Shown: positions 1-9,464 of the stretch, one piece after another | How positions within the stretch are numbered: the stretch's first letter is position 1 | How the letters are laid out: every line of letters begins with the position of its first letter | NCBI GenBank assembly: GCA_963717455.1 | Contig: OY970336.1 | Location: forward strand, 2,108,001 to 2,172,000 | Direction: 5' to 3' | From: Bog-473 sp963717455 | Lineage (GTDB): Bacteria; Actinomycetota; Acidimicrobiia; Acidimicrobiales; RAAP-2 | DNA length: 64,000 bases | The notes under the pieces: generated by a model | The model's database searches: none | Told to the model about the DNA's origin: nothing | The model's input: the letters and a program-made list of their open reading frames with translations, nothing else | Translations under genes and position numbers: made by a program

Positions 1-908
1 CTGCAGGCCGCGTCCCTGAGTCCCGAAGATCTGTGTTGCCATGACGTCGCCGATCCGTGATGCGTCCCAACGCTTTCCGTCATTGGATGCTGTTGCGCCC
101 TCCACCCAGCCCCGCATCAGGTGGATCCTGTCGCCGATCACCCGGATGACCTGCCCGGTGACGTACTGCGCCTCGTCCGAGGCCAACCAGGCGACGACCG
201 GTGAGCTCCCGGCGGGATCCAACGGGTGGAAGGAGTCCTCTGGAATCTCGTCCGGTTCGACGACGGCAGGGGCATTGGGCATGGTGCCCGTGATGCGCGT
301 GGCTCCAGCCGGTCCAATCGCATTCACCGTCACCCCGACCCGGCTCAACTCGAGAGCCAGGGTGAGCGTGAGCCCCACCACCGCCGCCTTTGCAGTCGCG
401 TAGTTGGTCTGACCGAAGTTGCCAACGAGCCCGGCACCTGAAGTCGTGTTGATGATACGGCCTCGGCTGTCCAGGCCGGCCTTGTCGAGCGAGCGCCAGT
501 GACGAGCAGCGGCGCGGCTGGTCAGCCATGGACCTCTGACGTGGACACCCATGACGGCATCCCAGGCGTCTGTCGTGAGGTTCCAGATGACTCCGTCGCG
601 CACGATTCCAGCGTTGTTGACGAGGATGTCGAACCGACCCCATTCGTTGAGCGCACGTTCGATCATTGCCTCAGCGTCGGCTTCTTCGACCACGTTGCCG
701 TAGTCCGCGACGGCCGTCCCCCTCGCGCGACGATCAGCTCGACGGTGAGGTCCGCATCTCTGCTGGAACCTTCACCGGCTACCGAAGTTCCCAAATCGTT
801 GACCACGACTCGCGCACCGTGGCGCGCCAGCTCCAGGGCATGACCGCGACCGATGCCATGGCCAGCCCCCGTGACGACCGCAACCTTTCCTTCAAGCATT
901 TCGCGCAT
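1..908 (-). pseudogene. SDR-family oxidoreductase, frameshifted and cut by the window edge
   Basis: The N-terminus carries the Rossmann motif TGAGHGIG and the NAD-binding segment VVVNDLG, typical of short-chain dehydrogenases of the (R)-hydroxyacyl/multifunctional-enzyme type. The start ATG at 908 follows a purine-rich AGAGGACTAGGA stretch. The reading frame stops near 663, but the SDR sequence continues in the next frame (GRFDILVNNAGI, then the Tyr-x-x-x-Lys region NYATAKAAV) and stays open to position 1. The shift lies at about 713-718, where five G occur and a sixth would restore the frame. This may be a real lesion or a homopolymer error. It is the last gene of a leftward cluster of amidohydrolases and SDRs. 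The substrate is unknown. Confidence 0.75.
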
Positions 909-1051
909 GGGTCCTAGTCCTCTGAGCGGTTGGGGATGCACGAATGGAACGGAGAACGACGAATGGAAGCGCCTGTGGCATTCCGAATATTATATACAAG
1001 AATACTTCGTCCGCAGGGTTCGGGACCCGTCCGATCGAGCCGCTCTGGCAG

Positions 1052-2272
1052 CTAGGAGGTTCGGCGAGTGAGAGCCCAGCCGTTCTCGGCCATCACGGTA
1101 TGGAGCTCGTCCTCGCTGAATCGGTGGCGTCGGAGATCCAGCGCGAAGTTGCGCGGCTCGGCCAGTCCCTCGGCGTGTGGCCAGTCCGAACCAAACAAAA
1201 TGTGTTCCGTACCGATGACATCTTTCAGCTGAGCCAGGTTGTCCTCGTAGAAGGGTGCGATCCACACGTGCTGGCGCAGTCTTTCGACAGGATCCGATTG
1301 GAATGAGGCTGGCATCTGGCTGTACGCCTTCTTCAGTTTCTTGATGAGTCCGGACACCCACCCCGCGCCGGATTCGATACTCGCCACGCGCACCCTCGGG
1401 AAGCGATCAAAGAGTCCTTGGCACAAGAATGCGGCCATCGTCTCGAACGGAGGACGGTCCGAACTGAGGACTGTGCGAAGGGGGGAATAGCGGAAGGCCT
1501 CAAAATCGCCCGAGGGCTCCCAGTCCTGCAAGTAGCGGCCGTAGCCTGCGTCCCCCGAGTGGATCCCGACGGTGACTCCGGACTCGTTGACCAGGCCCCA
1601 GAAAGGATCGAAACGGGTGTCGGCCGGGGAGATGAGACCCGTAGGCGTGTGCGCCGGCCCACCCTTGATGCAGACGATCCGGGCATCCGCGTCGAGGACC
1701 CGACGGAGCTCGGCCACCGCAGCATCGACATCGATGAGCGTGATCATCGGTGCTGCGAAGATCCGCTCTTTGTACGCATAACCCCAGTCGTCCTCGAGCC
1801 ACCGGTTGAACGCCTCGAATGCGGCGACCAATGCAGGCGGGTCGTCGGAGAGCGCTTCCTCCATCCCAACCCCGAGGGTCGGGAACAGGAAACAACCGTC
1901 AAGGCCCTGGCGGTCCATGACGGACAGGCGAGCGTCGCGATCGCGGTACTCGGGTCGGATGGGCTCGAGATCCCCAAAGAGCGACCGAATGTCCTTCGCT
2001 TCAGGGTTCTTCCCGCGGAAGTACTCGTCGAGGCTTCCCGGCTTTGCGACGGGATCGAACGAAGGGTTGGGGATGAACCTGTTCACCTTTCCGCCGACGA
2101 GGAGTCGCTGCCGACCCTCGATCTCGGCCCACTGCATGGCGCGCTTGGCCATCGCCTTGGGGATATGACGGGTGTAGGCATCGGTCGCCTCGTAGTAGTG
2201 GTTGTCCGCGTCGAACGTCGTGTAGTCGACGGCCGCACCCTGAGCGGACGCAGTGTCGGTGTTGATGGTCAT
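1052..2272 (-). CDS. Amidohydrolase family 2 (COG2159) protein
   Basis: A TIM-barrel metal-dependent hydrolase or decarboxylase of the ACMSD-like family, about 406 residues. The N-terminal strand has FDADNHYYE in place of the usual DxHxH. A central Gly-Ile-His (GIHSGDAGYG) and the C-terminal GSDWPHAEG supply further metal and catalytic ligands. The start at 2272 is chosen because AGGAG lies 7 bases upstream; an ATG directly before it at 2275 is also possible. It follows a second amidohydrolase after a gap of about 50 bases and is probably co-transcribed. Members of this family decarboxylate or hydrolyse ring-cleavage products; the actual substrate cannot be told. Confidence 0.88.
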   Translation of the reverse strand: MTINTDTASAQGAAVDYTTFDADNHYYEATDAYTRHIPKAMAKRAMQWAEIEGRQRLLVGGKVNRFIPNPSFDPVAKPGSLDEYFRGKNPEAKDIRSLFGDLEPIRPEYRDRDARLSVMDRQGLDGCFLFPTLGVGMEEALSDDPPALVAAFEAFNRWLEDDWGYAYKERIFAAPMITLIDVDAAVAELRRVLDADARIVCIKGGPAHTPTGLISPADTRFDPFWGLVNESGVTVGIHSGDAGYGRYLQDWEPSGDFEAFRYSPLRTVLSSDRPPFETMAAFLCQGLFDRFPRVRVASIESGAGWVSGLIKKLKKAYSQMPASFQSDPVERLRQHVWIAPFYEDNLAQLKDVIGTEHILFGSDWPHAEGLAEPRNFALDLRRHRFSEDELHTVMAENGWALTRRTS

Positions 2273-2324
2273 CATTTCACTCCTGGGTTGGGTCACGAAA
2301 CACTGAAATCGGTCTGGCAGATGC

Positions 2325-3200
2325 CTACTCGAGGCCGAGAACCCGAAGGGCATTGCCGCGGAGGAACTTCGGCCATACCTCGTCCTTGAAACCGACGTGG
2401 ACCATTTCGGTCATGATCCGTTCAAGGGAGAGCCCCATGGGGAAGTACCCGGCGTAGATGATCTTGTCGGAGCCCCGGCTGTTGGCGTAGTCGATGATGT
2501 TCTGGGGGTAATACTTGGGCGCGAAGGCACTCGTCGAATAGTGCAGGCCCGGCCACTTCAGCATCAGCTTCACGGCCAGTTCTGTCCATGGTTCGCAGCC
2601 GTGGCGCGTGACGAAGACGAGGTCGGGAAAGTCGAACATGACCTCGTCAATCAGCTCGACATGTTGGCAGGCCGCCTTCAGGCGAGGGCCTGGAATGCCG
2701 GCACAGCAGAAGATCGGGATACCAATCTCGACGCACTTTGCGTAGATCGGGTACATCTTCTTGTCATTGATCGGAACCTGGGGGAAGGTCCCCGCCGGGA
2801 AGACGCCGACAGCTCGGGTGCCGAAGGTCTCGTGTTCGCGGACGAGGCGTCGGATACCCGCCATCCCTTCGTTGGGATCGGCACTCGACGAAGGTATGAA
2901 CCGATCCGGGAACCTTTGCAACGCCTGGGCACCGGTTCCGGCCGGGTCACCGACGCCGATCAAACCCTTCTCGATTCCCCAGAGGTCCATCTCCCGCAGC
3001 GTCACAGCGATCGGGTCGTCGACTTCCTGCAATGCCTTCTCGGGAACGTCCTTGAACATGTACTCGACCGGGAAGTCGAATTCTTCCTTGGACTGTGCGT
3101 CCTTGGTCTGCCGCGTGATGAAGCGATAGACCTCCTTCATGTCCCGATGAGGGAATCCCAACATGGTGTCGATTGCACCGAAGCCTTTGGGCATGACCAT
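2325..3200 (-). CDS. Amidohydrolase-2 family protein with altered catalytic motif
   Basis: About 291 residues, related to COG2159 TIM-barrel amidohydrolases, shorter than its neighbours. The start ATG at 3200 has AGGAGG ten bases upstream. It contains FVTRHGCEPW in the middle strand and ends FLRGNALRVLGLE, the usual C-terminal GNAxRV signature. The position where relatives carry GSDxPH reads IIYAGYFPMG, so the catalytic Asp is not evident. It may therefore be catalytically altered, or act as a partner of the adjacent amidohydrolase. It sits in the leftward cluster between an EthD-like gene and amidohydrolase 1052-2272. Confidence 0.8.
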   Translation of the reverse strand: MVMPKGFGAIDTMLGFPHRDMKEVYRFITRQTKDAQSKEEFDFPVEYMFKDVPEKALQEVDDPIAVTLREMDLWGIEKGLIGVGDPAGTGAQALQRFPDRFIPSSSADPNEGMAGIRRLVREHETFGTRAVGVFPAGTFPQVPINDKKMYPIYAKCVEIGIPIFCCAGIPGPRLKAACQHVELIDEVMFDFPDLVFVTRHGCEPWTELAVKLMLKWPGLHYSTSAFAPKYYPQNIIDYANSRGSDKIIYAGYFPMGLSLERIMTEMVHVGFKDEVWPKFLRGNALRVLGLE

Positions 3201-3435
3201 TCGAGAGGTGCCTCCTGACGTCCTCGGGTCCACTCAGGCCGCCGAGTAGCAATGGGTCTATACTAGAATCTGATTTCAGCCCTGTCCAGCCGTGCGGATC
3301 CGAGGCACCTGTGCTCTGCAAAGCCAATCCGCCGTGTCGGGTCGGTCGCCGCAGTAGAACAACGTTGTAGCGCGTGGGGGCTAAGGAAGGCGGCAACGCG
3401 GCCCTTTCGAGAGCCAGACGATCGACCATGTCGCG

Positions 3436-3732
3436 TCATCCACTCTCAGTCAGGATCTCGCTGATCTGGAGGAGGGGAGTGATGTTCGTGTAGTTCGCCA
3501 CATCGGCTGACACCCGCTCTGAGCCTTCGCCTGTGATCGCCGCAGTCATGGCCTCTGCCGACTCAAAGCGAAAGTGGACAGCCGCCACATACGGCCCATC
3601 GATCCCCTTGTCGATCTCGGCGCCTTCCAGACCCCAGGTCCGAAGGGCGAGGGGAACGTGATGCTCTCGGTAGTAGTCGTGGTCGAAGACCGAATCTTCG
3701 CCCTTCGGGTACAACACGCTCATTCGTATCAT
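3436..3732 (-). CDS. EthD-like (dimeric alpha-beta barrel) protein
   Basis: A 98-residue protein with the EthD/TIGR02118 pattern: MIRMSVLYPKGE at the N-terminus, DHDYYREHHVPLA with the conserved His, and AAVHFRFESAEAM. Such small ferredoxin-fold dimers accompany oxidative degradation genes; EthD itself is needed for ether cleavage by a P450 system, but the chemistry of most family members is unknown. GAGAGG lies about five bases before the ATG. It is placed between an SDR gene and amidohydrolases in the same orientation, suggesting a role in the same pathway. Confidence 0.85.
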   Translation of the reverse strand: MIRMSVLYPKGEDSVFDHDYYREHHVPLALRTWGLEGAEIDKGIDGPYVAAVHFRFESAEAMTAAITGEGSERVSADVANYTNITPLLQISEILTESG

Positions 3733-3793
3733 CGAAGCCTCTCTTGAGTAATGGGATGTGCCCGTCGGCGATGCCGACTCTGATAGATGGTGA

Positions 3794-4717
3794 TTAGGCC
3801 TTGGAATCGATGGGCCTCGAGGTCATGAGGTTGGTCTCAATCAGATACTCGGGAGGGCTCATGTCGATTTGTGAAGTTGCGCGGTCCCGGATTTTCGCCT
3901 GCTGCTGGGGGTTCGGAACGGTGATCCAGAACGTGTCGTTGAGGATCCCTTCGAAGCAGATGTCGGCCACTTCGGACAAGGGCGCGAACTGGACCTCCAG
4001 CCCAGCTGCCTCCATCCGGCTCAGGTAGGCACCCAGCGCGTCGCGACCTTCCCTGGGAGGGGCACCCGGCCGGTCGTATCGCTCGGGGCGGTTGGCCCCG
4101 GGCCGCCAGATCCCCGTCTTGAGCATTCCCGGTGTGAAGGTGGATGGGTAGAGCAACGATGCGCTGATCTTCGCACCGACCTCCCGCAGCTGGCCCCAGA
4201 GGCATTCAGTGATGGTGGTTACCGCAGCCTTGGTTGTTGCGTAGACCGCGCTATTAATGAGAGGGGTGAATCCGCCGTTGCTCGAAGTGGTGTTCACGAC
4301 GTGGCCCTCAGTGTCCTGGGCCAGCATGGTCGGCACGAACGCGTTGATGCCGTTCACGACGCCCATCACGTTGACGTCCAGGGACCAGCGCCAGTCGTTG
4401 ACGTGGTGCTCCCAGATCTGACCCTCGGTTCCCGAGCCGATCCCTGCGTTGTTGCACAGCAGATGGACTGCGCCGTACCGCTCGATCGTGGCGTCGCGTA
4501 GGCCCTCGAGCGACTCGAGCGACGTGACGTCGGTCACCATGCCGGTGACCTCGAAGCCCCGCTCTGCCAACTCCCCGGTTGTCTCCTCGACCAGGGCGGG
4601 GACGATGTCGGCCACCATGACCTTCATTCCCTCTTCGCCAAAACGCTCCACCATCGCCCGCCCGATGCCCTGACCTCCTCCGGTGACGACCGCCACCTTG
4701 CCGACCACGTCTCTCAA
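3794..4717 (-). CDS. Short-chain dehydrogenase/reductase
   Basis: A 307-residue classical SDR. TGGGQGIGRA is the dinucleotide-binding loop, NNAGI the central strand motif, TTSSNGG carries the catalytic Ser and YATTKAAV the Tyr and Lys. A C-terminal extension of about 60 residues (to SRPIDSKA) is longer than in the core family. The start is TTG at 4717 with GGGGAGG six bases upstream; a GTG three codons later is an alternative. It is the first gene of the leftward cluster and shares a divergent intergenic region with the rightward amidohydrolase operon. It probably oxidises an alcohol or reduces a ketone intermediate; the substrate is not known. Confidence 0.88.
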   Translation of the reverse strand: MRDVVGKVAVVTGGGQGIGRAMVERFGEEGMKVMVADIVPALVEETTGELAERGFEVTGMVTDVTSLESLEGLRDATIERYGAVHLLCNNAGIGSGTEGQIWEHHVNDWRWSLDVNVMGVVNGINAFVPTMLAQDTEGHVVNTTSSNGGFTPLINSAVYATTKAAVTTITECLWGQLREVGAKISASLLYPSTFTPGMLKTGIWRPGANRPERYDRPGAPPREGRDALGAYLSRMEAAGLEVQFAPLSEVADICFEGILNDTFWITVPNPQQQAKIRDRATSQIDMSPPEYLIETNLMTSRPIDSKA

Positions 4718-4783
4718 GATGGCCTCCCCTTGTCTGACGAGCGCCTGAACCGGCCGTCGACGCCCCTGTCCCGCATCGTCACG

Positions 4784-4831
4784 ATGACAGACGATTGCAT
4801 ATCATTTGTGTTTGCACTATAACGCTGTCAT
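4784..4831 (+). promoter_or_regulatory. Sigma70-like promoter framed by an inverted repeat
   Basis: TTGCAT at 4795-4800 and TATAAC at 4818-4823 are separated by exactly 17 bases and point towards the gene starting at 4851. ATGACAG at 4784-4790 and CTGTCAT at 4825-4831 form a perfect inverted repeat that brackets the promoter. That position would suit a repressor such as one of the two TetR proteins in the operon. Promoter assignment is from sequence alone. Confidence 0.5.
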
Positions 4832-4850
4832 AGGCACTGGGGGGTATGAG

Positions 4851-6074
4851 ATGCAACCAGTCATTGATGATCGCTACATCGTGATCTCCTCCGACGGCCA
4901 CGCCGGCGCCGAGATGCTGGACTACAGGGACTACCTCGAGCGCCGCTACCTCGACGAGTTCGACGGCTGGGCGAAGTCCTACGTGAACCCGTACGCCGAC
5001 CTCCGGGGGGAGACGGCCTATCGCAACTGGGATTCCGCCACCCGTCTCCGCGAGCTCGAGGATGATGGCGTGGTCGCGGAAGTCCTGTTCCCCAACACCA
5101 TTCCGCCCTTCTTCCCCTCTGGGAATCTCCTGGCACGACCCCCGACCCCGCACACCTACGAACTCCGCTGGGCCGGCCTTCGGGCGCACAATCGCTGGCT
5201 GGCCGACTTCTGTGCAGACGCCCCGGGCCGGCGTGCCGGGCTGGCCCAAGTCTTCCTCAACGACATTGACGACGCGGTCGCGGAGATCACCTGGGCGCGC
5301 GAACACGACCTGTCCGGTGGGGTCCTGCTGCCGGGCGTGCCACCCGATTCGGGTCTCCCGCCGCTCTGCGCCCCTGACTACGACCCGATCTGGGCCGCTT
5401 GCCAGGATCTCGACATGCCGGTGAACAACCATTCCGGAGCGGCCGGGCCCGAGATGGGCGAACACCTGGCCTCAATGGCCATCTTCATGGTGGAGCTGGG
5501 CTGGTTCTCCCATCGGGTCTTCTGGCACATGGCTTTTGGCGGCGCCTTCGCCCGCTATCCCCGTCTGAAATTAGTGCTCACCGAGCAGTCAACGGGATGG
5601 ATTCCCGCCACACTCAGCATGCTCGACTACCAGTACAGCCGCTTCACCGATGACGGCAACGCCGAAGCGCATTTCGGCGCCGAGCTGATCAAGGAACTTC
5701 CAGATCCACCGAGTTTCTACTGGAGAAACAACTGCTACGTCGGCGCCAGCTTCCTTCGTCCGAACGAGGCACCACTCCGCTACGACATCGGTGTGGACAA
5801 GATCATGTGGGGCCAGGATTACCCGCATATCGAGGGGACGTATCCCTACACCACCGAAGCCCTGCGCCACACCTTCGCCGGCATCGACCCGGAGGAGGTG
5901 AGGCCCATGCTCGGAGGCAATGCCGCCCGCGTCTACAACTTCGATCTCGACCGGCTCGCCGCTGTCGCCGCCCGGGTCGGCCCTCGCGTTGACGAGGTGA
6001 ACGTGCCGCTGGATCACGTCCCTGCTTACTCCCATTCCCTTGCCTTTGCCGGAGGAGAGGTGAAGCCGTGGTGA
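4851..6074 (+). CDS. Amidohydrolase family 2 protein
   Basis: About 407 residues. It has the N-terminal VISSDGHAG, NNHSGAAGP in the central strand, TEQSTGWIP and GQDYPHIEGTYP with the catalytic Asp, and GGNAARVYNFDLDRL at the end. This is the COG2159 actinobacterial branch (IDADSHVxE-like). The ATG at 4851 follows the purine run GGGGGGTATGAG. Its stop overlaps the next gene, a paralogue, by 7 bases, so the two are probably translated together. It heads the rightward catabolic operon immediately after the promoter at about 4.8 kb. Confidence 0.88.
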   Translation: MQPVIDDRYIVISSDGHAGAEMLDYRDYLERRYLDEFDGWAKSYVNPYADLRGETAYRNWDSATRLRELEDDGVVAEVLFPNTIPPFFPSGNLLARPPTPHTYELRWAGLRAHNRWLADFCADAPGRRAGLAQVFLNDIDDAVAEITWAREHDLSGGVLLPGVPPDSGLPPLCAPDYDPIWAACQDLDMPVNNHSGAAGPEMGEHLASMAIFMVELGWFSHRVFWHMAFGGAFARYPRLKLVLTEQSTGWIPATLSMLDYQYSRFTDDGNAEAHFGAELIKELPDPPSFYWRNNCYVGASFLRPNEAPLRYDIGVDKIMWGQDYPHIEGTYPYTTEALRHTFAGIDPEEVRPMLGGNAARVYNFDLDRLAAVAARVGPRVDEVNVPLDHVPAYSHSLAFAGGEVKPW

Positions 6075-7342
6075 CCGACAACTACCTGATCATTTCGTCC
6101 GACACCCATGCCGGCCTTCCCGACGCTCAGTACAAGGACTACCTCGAACCACGGTACCGAGACGCTTTCGACGAAGACCTGATTCAGCGCGCCGCGCTCC
6201 GTGCCCCCATGAACGCCCAAGTGGCAGAGCTCGAGTTCGTCAAGGACTGGTACGACGAGAACGAGGAGGGACTGCGCGGTGGATGGGATGCGGCTCGCCG
6301 CGATGCCGAGCTTGACGCAGATGGGGTGGTCGGTGAGGTCATATTCCCAGACGCCGACGCAGTATTAGGAGGAGCATCGGCCCCATTCGGCGCCGGCCTC
6401 GGTGCAAGCGGAGAGTACGATCCGACGCTGTTGATGGCCGGCGCTCGAGCCCACAACCGTTGGCTGTCCGAGCTGTGTAGCGACAGCCCGGACCGACGGT
6501 GCGGACTCGCCGTCGTGCCCATCCTTCACGATATCGACGCCGCCGTCGCGGAGATCCGGAGGGCCAAGTCCTCGGGCCTGGGCGGCGTTCTCATCCCTGC
6601 GATGTGGCGTCCGTACGCTCCCTACAACGACCCCCGTTATGAGCCCGTCTGGGCCGTGTGCGAGGAGCTCGACATGGTCGTGCATACCCACACGGGACCC
6701 GCCCCGCGGGAGGAGATCGGCGCCGACCTCGGCATCTATGCCAACGAGACCATCTTCTGGACGATGCGGCCGATGTGGTTCCTCCTCTGGTCCGGTGCGT
6801 TCGAACGCCACCCTGGCCTCAAGTTCGCAGTCACGGAAGGGGGATCGTGGTGGGCGGCCGACCTCTTGTGGAGATCCGACATCGCGTACATGAACGAGCA
6901 CGCCACCAAGAAGATGGGGGATATCGCCCCAAAATTGAAGATGCTTCCGAGCGAGTACTTCGACCGCAATGTCTTCATCGGGTCGTCCAATACCCGGCGC
7001 CGCGAGATCGCACGTCGTTTCGAGATCGGCGTCGGGAACATCATGTGGGGTAACGACTTCCCTCATCCCGAGGGCACGTGGCCCCACACGCGCCAGTGGC
7101 TCCGGGACACGTTCTGGGATTGCCCAGTTGACGATACACGGCGGATCCTCGGGCTCAATGCCGCAAGGGTCTACAACTTCGACGTTGGCAAGCTGCAACC
7201 TCTCGCCGACCGTTTCGGGCCCACGCCCGAGGATCTCGGTCAAACTGGCGACGTGGAGCTGAAGAAGTGGAAGGACGTTGAAGCGGCCGGTCGACCATGG
7301 TTGTCGGGCGTCGAGGCCCTTCCCGTGACGGTCTCCGAGTAA
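6068..7342 (+). CDS. Amidohydrolase family 2 protein
   Basis: A 424-residue paralogue of the preceding protein: IISSDTHAG at the N-terminus, VVHTHTGPAP in the middle, TEGGSWW, and GNDFPHPEGTWPHT carrying the catalytic Asp. GNAARV is replaced by GLNAARVYNFD. The GTG at 6068 (or the next GTG at 6071) has GGAGGAGAGG seven bases upstream and overlaps the end of the previous gene. The tandem paralogues may form a heteromer or act on successive intermediates; this is inference. Confidence 0.88.
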   Translation: MVTDNYLIISSDTHAGLPDAQYKDYLEPRYRDAFDEDLIQRAALRAPMNAQVAELEFVKDWYDENEEGLRGGWDAARRDAELDADGVVGEVIFPDADAVLGGASAPFGAGLGASGEYDPTLLMAGARAHNRWLSELCSDSPDRRCGLAVVPILHDIDAAVAEIRRAKSSGLGGVLIPAMWRPYAPYNDPRYEPVWAVCEELDMVVHTHTGPAPREEIGADLGIYANETIFWTMRPMWFLLWSGAFERHPGLKFAVTEGGSWWAADLLWRSDIAYMNEHATKKMGDIAPKLKMLPSEYFDRNVFIGSSNTRRREIARRFEIGVGNIMWGNDFPHPEGTWPHTRQWLRDTFWDCPVDDTRRILGLNAARVYNFDVGKLQPLADRFGPTPEDLGQTGDVELKKWKDVEAAGRPWLSGVEALPVTVSE

Positions 7343-7474
7343 GCAAGGCCCGTGCGTTCGTCTCGGTGCGCAGTCACGGTCGGCTCCAGCGCAATCATGC
7401 AAAGCGGAGCGCCAGAATCGCGTCAAGACGGGATGGCCAGCCTGTGAACGGGTCGTACGGCAGGAGGTAGAGCA

Positions 7475-7897
7475 ATGGTGTCGATCCTTTCTCAGTACTG
7501 CATCAACGTCAGTGACATTGAGCGCGCCATCGAATTTTGGGAAGGCGTCATCGGTATCCCGGTGCAAAGCAGAACGGACATCCCCAACATCAAGGAGGCG
7601 GTGTTGCAGTCCCCTGCCGGTGGCAGTCGCATGCAGCTGGCCCAACACCTCGACCGCGAGGGTCCGATCGACATGGGCACCGCCTTGTGGAAGCTCTACG
7701 TGAACACCGACGATTGCGTGGCGCTGTATGACAAGGCAATCGCCGCGGGATGCGAGTCGGTATCGCCGCCGAGTCGGCTCGAACGCTGGCCTGTGACGAT
7801 GGCCTATGTAAAGGACTTTGACGGCTATCTGATCGAGTTCGTGGAGTACCACGAGGGCACACCTGCCGGCGTTCCCGATCCTCGGGACTACACATAG
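7475..7897 (+). CDS. VOC-family (glyoxalase/bleomycin resistance fold) protein
   Basis: A 140-residue protein beginning with SQYCINVSDIERAIEFWEGV, the typical beta-alpha start of the vicinal-oxygen-chelate fold. It ends with KDFDGYLIEFVEYHEG, where the Glu of LIEFVE is a standard metal ligand. CAGGAGG lies about seven bases before the ATG. VOC proteins include extradiol dioxygenases, epimerases and glyoxalases; this one is a single-module protein of lyase/isomerase size. The function is unassigned. It lies 130 bases downstream of the amidohydrolase pair in the same direction. Confidence 0.82.
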   Translation: MVSILSQYCINVSDIERAIEFWEGVIGIPVQSRTDIPNIKEAVLQSPAGGSRMQLAQHLDREGPIDMGTALWKLYVNTDDCVALYDKAIAAGCESVSPPSRLERWPVTMAYVKDFDGYLIEFVEYHEGTPAGVPDPRDYT

Positions 7898-8019
7898 CAA
7901 TGCCGTGGGCCGCGCTGGTGAGAAGCCACCGCATCTCGGCCGCCAATGCCTCTGGTGCGATCATGGGCTCGGGACCAGACGTACGGTCGCACCGGCTCTA
8001 GGAACCGGGGTACGAAGTC

Positions 8020-8694
8020 GTGGCGCAGAAGGGAAAGACGGGCTCAGCTCGGCCAGCTACTGGTCCTTCCATCACGGTCGACATGGTGCTCGCGACAGCC
8101 ATGAAGATGATCGAGCAAAGTGGAGTCGATGCCTTCAGCATGCGCAAGCTTGCTGCCGAGCTGGGCGTCGGAACGCCTACCGTGTACTGGCACGTCGGCA
8201 ACCGAAACCAACTCTTCGACAGGTTGATCGAGGAGATCACTGATCAGTTCGGCAGGATCTCGCCCCGTGGTCGTACTCCGGCCGAGCGCATAACCTCGAT
8301 TTCGAACGCTCTCCTGCGAGAGGTACGAGACCGCCCTCAACTTGTCGCCCTCTCGAAGACACAGGGCCGCGGTGAGGCCATTTTCACCAAGGCCCAGGCT
8401 GTGCTGGCCCACGAGCTGACCGCCAGCGGCCTGCACGGAGAAGAGGCCGCATTTGCCGTAGCGGCCATCCTATTCCATCTGGGGGGATTCATGGTGCTTG
8501 AAGATGCACTCTCACCCGACTACCGAGTGCGCGGCGCACAGGTGTGGGCCCAACGGGACACCGAGATCGATGAAGCGATGAGCACCGCGCTGCAACAACA
8601 GATCGATCTCGACCGGATCTTCCGCTTCACGCTCAATGCCATCCTTCAGTCCATTCTCGGGAAGTCCGAGAGCGGACGGGTCATCGACCGATGA
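8020..8694 (+). CDS. TetR-family transcriptional regulator
   Basis: A 224-residue protein with an N-terminal helix-turn-helix (FSMRKLAAELGVGTPTVYWH, residues about 47-66), followed by an all-helical ligand domain of the TetR_C type (FHLGGFMVLEDAL). The GTG start at 8020 overlaps no other gene. Its last codon overlaps the following hydrolase by ATGA, so the regulator and hydrolase are co-translated. It is a candidate repressor for the divergent promoters near 4.8 kb. Confidence 0.87.
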   Translation: MAQKGKTGSARPATGPSITVDMVLATAMKMIEQSGVDAFSMRKLAAELGVGTPTVYWHVGNRNQLFDRLIEEITDQFGRISPRGRTPAERITSISNALLREVRDRPQLVALSKTQGRGEAIFTKAQAVLAHELTASGLHGEEAAFAVAAILFHLGGFMVLEDALSPDYRVRGAQVWAQRDTEIDEAMSTALQQQIDLDRIFRFTLNAILQSILGKSESGRVIDR

Positions 8695-9464
8695 ATAGCA
8701 GAACACTCGAGACAGGCATCGCCGTCACACAACATGGACCGCTGGATCCCATGGCATCCGAGGTGGTACTGGTGCATGGTGCCATGGATCGCGCCAAGAG
8801 CTTTGGGCCCCTGGTGGAGAATCTGCCCGATCTCAGGGTCATCGAGTATGACCGCAGGGGCTATGGCGAATCCCTCCCGGCGGGCATGCCCGCGGTACTG
8901 GCGCAGCACGTGGACGACCTGCTCGACGTGATGGGCGATGAACCCACGACAGTCGTCGCGCACAGTTTTGGATGCGTCGTGGCCGTCTCGGCAGCAATTC
9001 AGCACCCCGGCCGCTTCCGGGGACTCGGCCTATGGGAGCCGCAGGTGCCCTGGATGGAATTCTGGCCCAGGTCGGTCCGCCGGGGACTGGAGGCAATGGC
9101 GGCCGAGGCCGACACGGATGCCCTCGCTGAGCGAGTGTACGCATCGATGGTCGGGGAGGAGGCGTGGCGACGCCTCCCCGAGGAACTCAAGGTGCGTCGG
9201 CGTGCCGAGGGCGTGGCTTTTCAGAGCGACGTCGTGATTGGACTCAGTCCGCCCTTTCGTTGGGAGGATCTCGCGGTTCCCACCTTGTTCGGCGTCGGCC
9301 TTGACACATGGCCCTTCGCCCGGGAGGCGGCCACCAGGCTGGCCGAGTTGCGGGGCACGGAGTTGTTCACGATCGCGGGCGCCGCGCACAACGCTCACGT
9401 GAGCCATCCCCGGCAGTTTGCGGAGTTCGTGCGACGCTGCACGACTCTGCCACCCCAAGGTTGA
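8691..9464 (+). CDS. Alpha/beta-hydrolase fold protein
   Basis: A 257-residue protein with VLVHGAMD (oxyanion-hole HG), the nucleophile elbow VVAHSFGCVV in which the first Gly of GxSxG is Ala, GVGLDTWPF with a possible acid residue, and GAAHNAHVSHP carrying the catalytic His. It starts at the ATGA overlap with the TetR gene. Such enzymes in catabolic operons hydrolyse esters, lactones or ring-cleavage products. Which one applies here is not visible. Confidence 0.85.
   Translation: MNSRTLETGIAVTQHGPLDPMASEVVLVHGAMDRAKSFGPLVENLPDLRVIEYDRRGYGESLPAGMPAVLAQHVDDLLDVMGDEPTTVVAHSFGCVVAVSAAIQHPGRFRGLGLWEPQVPWMEFWPRSVRRGLEAMAAEADTDALAERVYASMVGEEAWRRLPEELKVRRRAEGVAFQSDVVIGLSPPFRWEDLAVPTLFGVGLDTWPFAREAATRLAELRGTELFTIAGAAHNAHVSHPRQFAEFVRRCTTLPPQG

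Noticed and set aside
6365..7900. A 511-codon minus-strand frame through the amidohydrolase and VOC genes
   Set aside because: Antisense frame typical of high-GC coding sequence; no domain, and the plus-strand genes have full family motifs.
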